Source of the DNA: Thereva unica
Lineage: Eukaryota; Arthropoda; Insecta; Diptera; Therevidae
Reading direction: 5' to 3'
Length of the DNA: 64,000 bases
NCBI GenBank assembly: GCA_949987705.1
Contig: OX465281.1
Location: 198,635,112 to 198,699,111 of the forward strand
Shown: piece by piece, positions 55,942 to 64,000 of the stretch
How positions within the stretch are numbered: the first letter of the stretch is position 1
How the letters are laid out: each line of letters starts with the position of its first letter
Notes under the pieces: generated by a model
What the model saw: only the letters and a program-made list of their open reading frames with translations
Told to the model about the DNA's origin: nothing
The model's database searches: none
Program-made: the position numbers and the translations under genes

Positions 55942-56341
55942 TGTTCGGAGAACAAGGGTGAACACGCAAAAAATGGAACAACGACCGCACGTCGCAATCG
56001 ATAATACTTATCAGCACGCGGCGATCGTTCACCTGGTATGTCAACGTCTAAAAACGCTGACGATCAGCTGGGTCAAAGCAGTTCAACGGCGCCTCTGGCC
56101 CAAATCTGCTGACGGTGCAACAGGGGTCATCGCCACCACCTGCAGGGGACACGACCTGGGCTCATCGATGCGACCAGACCGAGAGTTGGAAAACCGTCAC
56201 CGACAAGAGTACACCACCGCCGCGAATTAACTAAACTATTAACTTAACGAATAATTAATGTAACTGTGAGATAAAATAAAATATTGTAAGTGTTCAAGTT
56301 TCTAGTGTTTTCATATTGAAGATTTTTTAGCTATCAAAACA
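55942..56341 (+). repeat. 5' LTR of BEL-B
   Basis: Runs TGTTCGGAG to CAAAACA. A polyadenylation signal AATAAA lies at 56275-56280. No clear TATA box was seen, so initiation may rely on an initiator-type promoter. Confidence 0.93.
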
Positions 56342-56359
56342 TGGTCCTTCGAGCCGGAT
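56342..56359 (+). other. Primer-binding site of BEL-B
   Basis: TGGTCCTTCGAGCCGGAT directly abuts the LTR. Its reverse complement ends GGCTCGAAGGACCA, like a tRNA T-arm and acceptor end with CCA. Confidence 0.8.
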
Positions 56360-56563
56360 TCACGGAATAACGAGGTGAATCAGTGACATTAAGTGCTTTA
56401 AAAAGGGTGAAAAAAAAAACCGATCGAAAAACAAGAACCCAGAACAGTGTAAAGTGTATTAAGACAAAGATTAGTGATTGTTTGTGCTTAGTGACGGTGT
56501 ACAGAAGCTATTGCAGAAATCACCACGCCACTCCCTTCGTTGCCCGACCAATACAGATTCTGA

Positions 56564-56571
56564 AGGTAAGA
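56564..56571 (+). promoter_or_regulatory. Candidate splice donor in the BEL-B leader
   Basis: AAG|GTAAG (GT at 56566-56567) is a near-consensus donor, 35 bp before the gag ATG. It could serve a spliced env mRNA, as in env-bearing LTR elements. A weak candidate acceptor, CCCCTGTCACAG, lies near 60836-60847. Function is inferred only. Confidence 0.35.
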
Positions 56572-56600
56572 AGACAATTTTATTTGTTATTTCATTGAAA

Positions 56601-59600
56601 ATGAGTGAAGACCCGAAAGAAACCGAGATGGAAGAGCTCATCATCGATCAGGAGGAGCTCTTAATAAAAATGAAAAAATTCATGGAGAATTACCGTAAGG
56701 ATGGCTCTGTTAGAAAGACGTTGCCAAACTTACAAAGAAGACTGGACACCATGCAGATCTATTGGGAGGAATTCAGGGCCAACGACAAAAAACTATCTCG
56801 AAAAAAAACACAAGAATCGTTAAAGTTAGATTATTTCGCGAAAGATAGATACACCGACGCAGAGGAGTTTTATATAACGTCGGTTTCCGAGATCGAGTCA
56901 TACAGACAGACAAAATTTCCACCTCCCCAGAACGTTGTAGCACAGACTACAACCCCTAACTCAGAGGAAAATAACAGACCCTCTAATAGTTTGCCAAAAC
57001 CCGAGATCCGACTGCCAAAAATAGAATTGCCGAAGTTTTCTGGAGATTATTCTGCCTGGCCCTCATATCATGACATCTTCAGAACTCTTGTGCACAACAG
57101 TCGGCTAAATAATGTAGAAAAACTGCATTACCTTCAGACGAGCCTTTGCGGAGATGCACTCAAGCTCGTAGGGCACTTCCAGAAAACCGAGGCAAATTAT
57201 GAAACAGCATGGTCTGTGTTAGTGAGTAGATACGACAACAAACGCGTTCTTGTTAACACATACCTTAAGAAGTTATTCTCAATCTCTAATATTACGATAG
57301 ATTCAGCCGAAAATAACCGCAGATTAATAGACGAGATTGAAGAGTGCACTCAATCATTATCAAACCTTAAAATAGATACGGCCAACTGGGATCCCATTTT
57401 AACCTACTTAATTGTGAAGAAACTTCATCCCGATACTCATACACTGTGGGAGCAATCATTGAAGAGTCAAACAGAGCTACCAACCTTTACAGAATTAAAG
57501 AACTTCCTAGAATCAAGATTCAGAACGCTGGAAGCAATCGGCGCAAAACAACCTACACGTTCCACCCAACAACGAGATTTGTCGTCCACTTCCAAGCCAC
57601 GGCAATCATATGTCACTACTACAGAAAATGCCTGCATCATTTGTAATGGAGCGCATGTCCCAAGAAAATGCTCAAAACTCATCAACGCTAACCCCACCAC
57701 CAGATTAGATTTAGTAAAACGAAAGGGTCTTTGTGGGAACTGTTTAGGTTACCGTCATAAGGCCAATGGCTGCCCAAGCACATTAGGGTGCTTGAAGTGT
57801 GGACGTCGTCATCACACACTCTTACACAATTCTACTTTCACTAAATCAGAGCCCATCGAAAATGCCAAACCAAAGCAAACAAATCCAAAGGATACAACAT
57901 TCAACTCCAATAAACAAGAGGAAAGGGCGTCGTCTTATTCTTGTCATGGTACACGAAAGCAAGTTCTTCTTGCAACAGCTTTAGTAAGTGCGGAGACTTC
58001 GACAGGATCGCACACACTAAGGGTGCTAATAGACCAAGGATCCCAAGCGAACTTTATCACAGACTCTGTGGTCCAACGCCTACGATTAAAAAGAGAACGC
58101 AGTGACTTTACAATAATAGGAATCGGGTGTGTAGAAGCAGGCAAGGCTCTTGATGCGGTGTCACTCACAATACAATCTCGTACCCGAAAGGTAACCATTC
58201 CAATAGATGAAGCATTCGTTCTTAAATCTCTGACGGATGTTCTTCCTTCCACCAAGCCTAAAATTCCTCAATGTGACCACTTGGAAGACCTATCGTTGGC
58301 CGACCCACAGTACCATCAACCTTCAAGGGTTGATATGGTGCTAGCAGCAGACATATATGGTGATATAATTCTAGAAGGCATTCGTCGCGGTGCCCATACC
58401 GAACCAGTGGCACAGAACACACAACTTGGCTGGATCGTATTCGGCAGAGCATCACCAGCCATTGCACGTCCTTGCTATCAAAGAATCGCTACTCTCTGCG
58501 CAACCATTGACGTCGATAAAGAACTGCGGAAATTCTGGGAAATCGAGGAGGTTCAAACTAGTAGCAGTTCTCAAACTCAGGAACAGATAGATTGCGAAAC
58601 GCATTTCGCACAATCAACAGAGCGAGAAGAAGATGGAAGGTACGTAGTAGCCATCCCTTTCAAAGAACCAGAACCATCTTCACTATTAGGAAATTCTAGA
58701 AACCTTGCATTAGCCCGATTCCGACAACTAGAAAGAAGGTTCGACCGCAATCAGGAATTAAAGGAAGAGTATGTCAAGTGCATCGAGGAATACATAAAAC
58801 TGGGACATTTAGAATTAGTGCCCGCAGCGGAAAAGGAAATCGACAACGCATTTTATCTTCCACACCATGCCGTTATAAAGGAAGACAGCACTACGACGAA
58901 ATTGCGAGTAGTGTTTGATGCATCGTTAAAAACCAACACCGGAACTTCCTTAAACGACCTTATGATGATTGGCCCAATCATTCAAGATGATATGACTCAG
59001 ATTTTACTCAGATGGCGCAGGCATAAAATTGGATTTTCGGCTGATATAGAAAAGATGTATCGCCAAGTCAGAATCAGACCAAGAGACAGAGAGTACCACA
59101 GAATTCTATGGAGGAATTCTTCCGACGATCCAATCTTAGACTACAGATTGACCACAGTGACATTCGGAACTGCTAGCGCCCACTATCTTGCAACGCGGAC
59201 TTTACAGCAAATAGCAAGAGATGAAGGTGACAGATCTCCAATTGCTCGAGAAATAATCCTAAAGGACTTTTATGTGGATAACGTACTTTCAGGAGCGGAT
59301 ACACCAAAAGAAGCAATAACTATTCAAGAAGCACTCATTGAAATTTTGCAATTAGGTGGAATGCCATTGAAAAAATGGGTTTCCAACGACGCAGCGCTCA
59401 TCGATCATTTACCCCAAGACTACAAAGAAGTGCCAATAGAAGTCAAAATCAATGTGGAGAAAGCAGTTAAAACATTAGGAATCTATTGGCACCCCATATC
59501 GGATACTTTTTCATACAAGGTTAACCTATCAACAGACCAGCCAACGTCCACAAAGAGAGCAGTCCTATCACAAGTAGCTAAATTGTACGATCCCCTAGGT

Positions 59601-62600
59601 TGGGTAGCACCCATAGTAGTTACAGGCAAAATTCTCATGCAAACCCTCTGGTTACATGGATTGATATTGGACAACACACATCACTTATCGCGATTGATCG
59701 CCGACTATTACCACAAAGCCACCCAACATGGAGGAGTACAATTAACGTGTGCAGCGATACAAAGAAAATATTGGATTCTGCGTATGAGAAATGTAGTTAG
59801 AGCAACAATTTTTAAGTGCGTCATTTGCCATCGCCAAAAGGGACAATCATGCCAACAGCTGATGGGAGAACTACCAAGCCCCCGAGTAAACATTTCAGAA
59901 CCGTTTGCTCACACCGGAGTAGATTATTGTGGGCCATTTGAAATACGTATCAAACAGGGACGAAAAATCACATTAACCAAAGGATATGTTTCGCTTTTTG
60001 TTTGTTTAGCCACAAAAGCTATTCATCTAGAACTCGTGAGCGACCTAAGCACTTCGGCATTCCTTGCAGCCTTCAGAAGATTTTGCAGCAGAAGGGGAAC
60101 GCCTTCGGACATTTATAGCGACAATGGCACAAATTTTGTGGGGGCAAAAACAGTAATCGAACGAGATTGGAAGAGGTGTATGTCCCAGGTACAAGCCGAA
60201 ATCGCAGAAGTTTTAGCAACCGACCTAATCACATGGCATTTTATACCACCATCTGCACCACACTTTGGTGGGTTGTGGGAAGCAGGGGTGAAGAGTTTCA
60301 AATACCATTTCAAGAGAATAAGTGGATGTAGAACTTGGACATTTGAAGAGATGTGCACAATTTTGTGCCAAATCGAAGCTACGCTGAACTCGAGGCCGCT
60401 GTGCCCATTGAGATCAGATACCACCGACTTAGACTATTTAACACCAGCAAAAATCCTGAGTGGAAGATCAATTTTTACTCCCCCGGAGCCTTCACTTTTA
60501 GACATGAACGAGAATCGACTAGATCGATGGCAACGAGTGCAACGATTTCATCAACAATTTTGGATAAAATGGCAAACAGAATATTTGCACCGTCTGCAAC
60601 AGAGCCCGAAATGGCGAACACCGGCAGAACACTTGAAGGTAGATGATGTAGTAATATTAAAGGAAGACAAGCTACCACCCAGCAAATGGCTTTTAGGACG
60701 AATAGTGGAGCTGCACCCAGGGAAAGACAACCTTACGAGAGTGGTTACCGTGAAAAGCAAGGATAAATTGTTCAAGAGACCCATTACTAAACTCTGCAGA
60801 TTACCATATGAAAACCACGACTCTATCAATCACAACCCCTGTCACAGAAATAAGGACGTAAACACGGGCTTTACTGAAAGTACATCAGAGACATCAGATA
60901 GAAAGGAGGAGGGCCAAAACGCTACTCGACGCACATTAAGATCCTCTTCTCTACTCACCACGTTATTAACTTGTGTTATGGTATTCTCATTAACCATAAA
61001 GAACTCCGTCGCTTATTCCGTATCATACCCAGATCCCGGCTTATATGTTGAACATCTAGGTGAGGCACAACTGCGACGTGGAACGTTGCGGCTGGACCTT
61101 TGCCACAAGGCCCATTTTCAAACCGACATAGAACGAGTTAACGGAGTCATGACCAGCATGGACCAGATTTGCGAGAGAGCTAAACAATTTACTGCTGATG
61201 CTCACTGCGATATGTTGTTGGAGTACATCAGCGAAAAGAAAGATAAGCTTCTAAACACAATTGATGTGCTTACCAGAAAAGAACTTACAAGAAGAAAAAG
61301 AGGCTTATTCGGGCAGTTGTTGCAATCCGTATTTGGGGTTAATGACGAGGCATATAGAGACATTAAGAATTTAGACTTAAATCAGAAACAACTCATCAAG
61401 GAACTAGGAAACCAACATGTACTTCTCCTATCTATGACGCACCACATAAATATCTCTGAAACAAGAATCACGAACAAAGTTAATACGCTCACCTCAAAGA
61501 TCAACAAAGTCATGGATACATTAAATGATATGGAGCCCTGGCATGCTGCCATTGACGGCAATCGAATCAATATTCATATATTCGCAGCATACCATTCAGC
61601 ACTAAACCTATTAGATGACCTGACCGACTATTATAACAAGGTAGTAACAGGATTACTAGGGCACGGGTCAGTAACCGATTTCATCTCTCCCTCACAACTA
61701 GCCACTGTCATTCAACAGGCATCTCATAACCTACCTACCACTCTAGAAATAAAAAGACAGCACACAGGACATGTAGAAGTAATGCTAAACGAATCCATGA
61801 TCTGTGCATACGACTACTTAAATATTTTAGAACCAGTCCCATTCAAATTGGTGAAGGTCACCCCAATCCCTCGGAGAATGGAAGGGTCAACCTATCTCAA
61901 CCCTGTGGCAACAAAAAACTTTCTTGCAGTTGATTTCGACTCGCAGAAATACTTCGAACTCACAGAATCCGAGTTCCGTGCATGTGATCAATTAGGAAGC
62001 ATGCAATACTTATGCTCACCCACCGTACTAAACAACCTGGAAACCAATTCCAATTGCGTCGTTGATGCGGTAATTCGTCGAGAAGCAAAGAAGGCATGTG
62101 AATTTAGTCAAGTGATCTTGCCAAAAAACAGTTGGAAACGCCTCATAAAATCAAACACTTGGCTCTTCCTCTTAGATACTCCGGTGGTAGCATCCATACG
62201 ATGCAACCGTACACGGGAGGAGACTACACTTCAAGGGGTAGGCATAATCAACATCGATCGTGGATGCACACTGCAAACAAAGACAATCTCACTTAAATCA
62301 AACCTAGACGAAGTCATTCCAGTTGAAGCAACCCATCATTATCCCGTAAATTATTCGATTCCAGAACTTAAACCTTTCACCGTAGGTCCAAAAAATACCA
62401 TGGACGAAGAGCCGGTGTTAAGGCCGGTAGATTCTCTTGAAGATATATCAAAACTGGAAATCCCTCTGTATACTGGAACAACAGTTGGCCACCACGCAAT
62501 TTCAATCAGCGTTGCAGTGGTCTGCGCGTTATTAATTAGCTTCGCAATTTACAGACGAAAGGCCTACTGCAAATGGTGGCCCAACCGTCTGACAAGATCC

Positions 62601-62759
62601 AGAGGAACAGATTCCAATGCATCAGACAAACAAGAGGCGCAAGAAGGATATGCTACCATCTCTTCAGCTCGAGCTCCACAAGGATCAGGGAAGCTTCCCC
62701 TCTCTACCATGGAACGCAAATGGACGCAGAAGACTGGCGATAATTCCCAGTCAGAATAA
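56601..62759 (+). CDS. BEL-B gag-pol-env polyprotein (2052 aa), RNase H apparently missing
   Basis: The ATG at 56601 is taken as start; the open frame extends further upstream without ATG. Gag has the core LPKIELPKFSGDYSAWPSYH (about residue 145) and CCHC knuckles near 345-410. Protease has DQGS (Asp478), a variant of D(S/T)G. RT has SADIEKMYRQV (about 813) and FYVDNVLSG (about 890), YVDN rather than YVDD. RT connection text (LWLHGLILDN, about 1015-1025) runs almost directly into the integrase zinc domain (HKATQHGG, CVICHRQKG), leaving no room for RNase H. Integrase carries Asp near 1107, SDNGTNF near 1172 and Glu near 1226. Env follows: hydrophobic leader near 1455, a basic cleavage site RRKR at 1564-1567 followed by a GLFG-type hydrophobic start, coiled regions, and a C-terminal membrane segment near 1965-1987. 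This is the layout of baculovirus-F-like fusion proteins found in some insect LTR elements. Confidence 0.9.
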   Translation: MSEDPKETEMEELIIDQEELLIKMKKFMENYRKDGSVRKTLPNLQRRLDTMQIYWEEFRANDKKLSRKKTQESLKLDYFAKDRYTDAEEFYITSVSEIESYRQTKFPPPQNVVAQTTTPNSEENNRPSNSLPKPEIRLPKIELPKFSGDYSAWPSYHDIFRTLVHNSRLNNVEKLHYLQTSLCGDALKLVGHFQKTEANYETAWSVLVSRYDNKRVLVNTYLKKLFSISNITIDSAENNRRLIDEIEECTQSLSNLKIDTANWDPILTYLIVKKLHPDTHTLWEQSLKSQTELPTFTELKNFLESRFRTLEAIGAKQPTRSTQQRDLSSTSKPRQSYVTTTENACIICNGAHVPRKCSKLINANPTTRLDLVKRKGLCGNCLGYRHKANGCPSTLGCLKCGRRHHTLLHNSTFTKSEPIENAKPKQTNPKDTTFNSNKQEERASSYSCHGTRKQVLLATALVSAETSTGSHTLRVLIDQGSQANFITDSVVQRLRLKRERSDFTIIGIGCVEAGKALDAVSLTIQSRTRKVTIPIDEAFVLKSLTDVLPSTKPKIPQCDHLEDLSLADPQYHQPSRVDMVLAADIYGDIILEGIRRGAHTEPVAQNTQLGWIVFGRASPAIARPCYQRIATLCATIDVDKELRKFWEIEEVQTSSSSQTQEQIDCETHFAQSTEREEDGRYVVAIPFKEPEPSSLLGNSRNLALARFRQLERRFDRNQELKEEYVKCIEEYIKLGHLELVPAAEKEIDNAFYLPHHAVIKEDSTTTKLRVVFDASLKTNTGTSLNDLMMIGPIIQDDMTQILLRWRRHKIGFSADIEKMYRQVRIRPRDREYHRILWRNSSDDPILDYRLTTVTFGTASAHYLATRTLQQIARDEGDRSPIAREIILKDFYVDNVLSGADTPKEAITIQEALIEILQLGGMPLKKWVSNDAALIDHLPQDYKEVPIEVKINVEKAVKTLGIYWHPISDTFSYKVNLSTDQPTSTKRAVLSQVAKLYDPLGWVAPIVVTGKILMQTLWLHGLILDNTHHLSRLIADYYHKATQHGGVQLTCAAIQRKYWILRMRNVVRATIFKCVICHRQKGQSCQQLMGELPSPRVNISEPFAHTGVDYCGPFEIRIKQGRKITLTKGYVSLFVCLATKAIHLELVSDLSTSAFLAAFRRFCSRRGTPSDIYSDNGTNFVGAKTVIERDWKRCMSQVQAEIAEVLATDLITWHFIPPSAPHFGGLWEAGVKSFKYHFKRISGCRTWTFEEMCTILCQIEATLNSRPLCPLRSDTTDLDYLTPAKILSGRSIFTPPEPSLLDMNENRLDRWQRVQRFHQQFWIKWQTEYLHRLQQSPKWRTPAEHLKVDDVVILKEDKLPPSKWLLGRIVELHPGKDNLTRVVTVKSKDKLFKRPITKLCRLPYENHDSINHNPCHRNKDVNTGFTESTSETSDRKEEGQNATRRTLRSSSLLTTLLTCVMVFSLTIKNSVAYSVSYPDPGLYVEHLGEAQLRRGTLRLDLCHKAHFQTDIERVNGVMTSMDQICERAKQFTADAHCDMLLEYISEKKDKLLNTIDVLTRKELTRRKRGLFGQLLQSVFGVNDEAYRDIKNLDLNQKQLIKELGNQHVLLLSMTHHINISETRITNKVNTLTSKINKVMDTLNDMEPWHAAIDGNRINIHIFAAYHSALNLLDDLTDYYNKVVTGLLGHGSVTDFISPSQLATVIQQASHNLPTTLEIKRQHTGHVEVMLNESMICAYDYLNILEPVPFKLVKVTPIPRRMEGSTYLNPVATKNFLAVDFDSQKYFELTESEFRACDQLGSMQYLCSPTVLNNLETNSNCVVDAVIRREAKKACEFSQVILPKNSWKRLIKSNTWLFLLDTPVVASIRCNRTREETTLQGVGIINIDRGCTLQTKTISLKSNLDEVIPVEATHHYPVNYSIPELKPFTVGPKNTMDEEPVLRPVDSLEDISKLEIPLYTGTTVGHHAISISVAVVCALLISFAIYRRKAYCKWWPNRLTRSRGTDSNASDKQEAQEGYATISSARAPQGSGKLPLSTMERKWTQKTGDNSQSE

Positions 62760-63001
62760 ACAGTCAACTTTCCAACTAACCTAGACCTAAGCACAAAACG
62801 AAACCTCTCCCTTTATCCACAAATTTCAATCCTCTCTTAATCCAAACCATTCCTACATTTCGGAAGGCGAGTAGGTGCGCCATAAAACACCCAGTTCCAG
62901 AGTCAACCAACTGTGTGCTTGGAGGAAATGCCGCCATGGTACGGTTGACTACTAACCTATATTTCCAGAAACACGATTTGTCCTTGCTTGGCCCGGGAGC
63001 A

Positions 63002-63401
63002 TGTTCGGAGAACAAGGGTGAACACGCAAAAAATGGAACAACGACCGCACGTCGCAATCGATAATACTTATCAGCACGCGGCGATCGTTCACCTGGTATG
63101 TCAACGTCTAAAAACGCTGACGATCAGCTGGGTCAAAGCAGTTCAACGGCGCCTCTGGCCCAAATCTGCTGACGGTGCAACAGGGGTCATCGCCACCACC
63201 TGCAGGGGACACGACCTGGGCTCATCGATGCGACCAGACCGAGAGTTGGAAAACCGTCACCGACAAGAGTACACCACCGCCGCGAATTAACTAAACTATT
63301 AACTTAACGAATAATTAATGTAACTGTGAGATAAAATAAAATATTGTAAGTGTTCAAGTTTCTAGTGTTTTCATATTGAAGATTTTTTAGCTATCAAAAC
63401 A
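63002..63401 (+). repeat. 3' LTR of BEL-B
   Basis: No differences from the 5' LTR were found on base-by-base reading. The preceding polypurine tract is weak (only GGGAGCA immediately before TG). Confidence 0.93.
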
Positions 63402-63559
63402 CTTGGAATTACCCGCAAAATTTAGTACTTATTGAGTAAAAAAAATATGTCGATCGGCCTGGTCAAATCTGGCGCTAATGTCTCGGCAGACCACTTTTTT
63501 GTTGTTCTTTTGGGACCACAACAAAATAAAATTAAAGCTTAAGCATTTTTATACTAGAA
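63402..63559. other. Right flank of BEL-B, palindromic repeat arm
   Basis: ATTTGACCAGG-, TTAGCGCC- and GTGGTCTGCC-type sequence (as reverse complement) mirrors 55800-55890 on the left flank. Confidence 0.45.
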
Positions 63560-63800
63560 AACAAAGGTCTGCCGGTATTGTGCCGGTGCCAAGTGTCTTG
63601 TTTCTCCTCCAAAATAAACGCCCTCCTGCCTCTACGGCAGCCTTATACCCACAACACAAGATTAGCCCAATTATCTCACTCCTACTACTTGCAGCCTGTC
63701 CGTTCGCGCACTCAACAAGATAGAAATTCATTTATCAATAGAACAACTCGACTGTGGAATAATCTCTCCTAGTCAGTATTTCCGAGCTCAGGGTTCATTA
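63560..63800 (+). pseudogene. Jockey-like LINE (family A), C-terminal fragment
   Basis: The frame reads RNSFINRTTRLWNNLS, stops, and resumes SVFPSSGFITTFFNTPYLHN. This matches the RTTRLWNSLPQSVFPSS block of the minus-strand copy at 6683-7200. Only the 3' end is present. Confidence 0.7.
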
Positions 63801-63899
63801 CAACCTTCTTCAATACCCCGTACCTTCATAACCCTTGAGCTTAAGTGACCCTTTAATTGACGGGGTCACCCCTGACACAAAAAGTGCCGGGTTTTACCC

Positions 63900-64000
63900 T
63901 ACTCATGGGACATAGCGGAAACATCCAGCGAACTCTATTTTGTGCGACAGCTCTCAACTCCGACCAGGATCTTACAGTTGTTGTTGCCTCTGCTAATAGG
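63900..64000 (-). pseudogene. LINE family D copy, 3' end, running off the window
   Basis: CATGGGACATAGCGGAAACA, then TTTTGTGCGACAGCTCTCAA and GACCAGGATCT, match 33741-33850 (the 3' end of the family D ORF) at about 80-85%. Confidence 0.75.

Larger units (their letters stand above)
55942..63401 (+). mobile_element. Young BEL/Pao retrotransposon with env (BEL-B)
   Basis: The two 400-bp LTRs appear identical base for base. The 5-bp target duplication CTTGG is at 55937-55941 and 63402-63406. A primer-binding site follows the 5' LTR. One long ORF encodes gag, protease, RT, integrase and an envelope-like protein. Total length is 7460 bp. Identical LTRs mean insertion was very recent on the host time scale. 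The pol region appears to lack RNase H. It sits inside a palindromic repeat (about 55770-63600). Confidence 0.93.

Noticed and set aside
58258..60829. Several minus- and plus-strand ORFs inside BEL-B
   Set aside because: All overlap the long gag-pol-env frame with no independent domain.
61000..62759. Envelope region as a domesticated host gene
   Set aside because: It is in frame with pol and inside identical LTRs, so it belongs to the retrotransposon.
1..64000. Bacterial-type operons, CRISPR arrays, phage or defence islands
   Set aside because: No Shine-Dalgarno-led gene strings, no regularly spaced repeats, spliced eukaryotic genes and eukaryotic transposons throughout.

Overview
This is a transposon-dense stretch of insect nuclear DNA, most likely from a higher fly. 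Three ordinary host genes anchor it. Translin lies on the minus strand (26289-27244, five coding exons). The LDL-receptor chaperone gene boca lies on the plus strand (30446-31043, two exons). The first coding exon of Vps13 lies on the plus strand (37380-37479). The readable introns in boca and translin are mostly 50-70 bp, as in Diptera. No later Vps13 exon was recognised, so 37480-64000 may be its first intron or intergenic DNA.

Almost everything else recognisable is mobile DNA. Positions 1-7200 hold the end of a Polinton integrase, fragments of a jockey-like LINE (family A), a TTAA-flanked MITE and a minisatellite. Positions 7300-12000 hold a Helitron-type element (endonuclease plus Rep fragment) split by a defective BEL/Pao element, which is itself interrupted by three MITEs. 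Positions 12361-15861 hold two 5'-truncated LINEs. Positions 16000-20000 are largely unassigned. Positions 20000-26000 hold a mariner-like relic with a solo LTR, a family D LINE broken by two MITEs, and foldback elements. A LINE (family F) carrying a hAT-type MITE lies between translin and boca. Positions 31200-36725 are a nest: a family C LINE copy containing a foldback MITE and a family D LINE with a 13-bp target duplication. After Vps13 exon 1 come gypsy, LINE and mariner relics. Positions 48061-54194 are bounded by a long inverted repeat (about 450 bp) and contain an intact family C LINE with a 1025-aa ORF. Positions 55942-63401 are a young BEL/Pao element with identical 400-bp LTRs, a 5-bp target duplication and one gag-pol-env ORF that appears to lack RNase H.

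The most informative points are the env-bearing, RNase H-less BEL element, the long-inverted-repeat element, the intact LINE C, and several nested insertions whose target duplications allow the order of events to be read. No bacterial-type system, CRISPR array, tRNA or rRNA gene was recognised.
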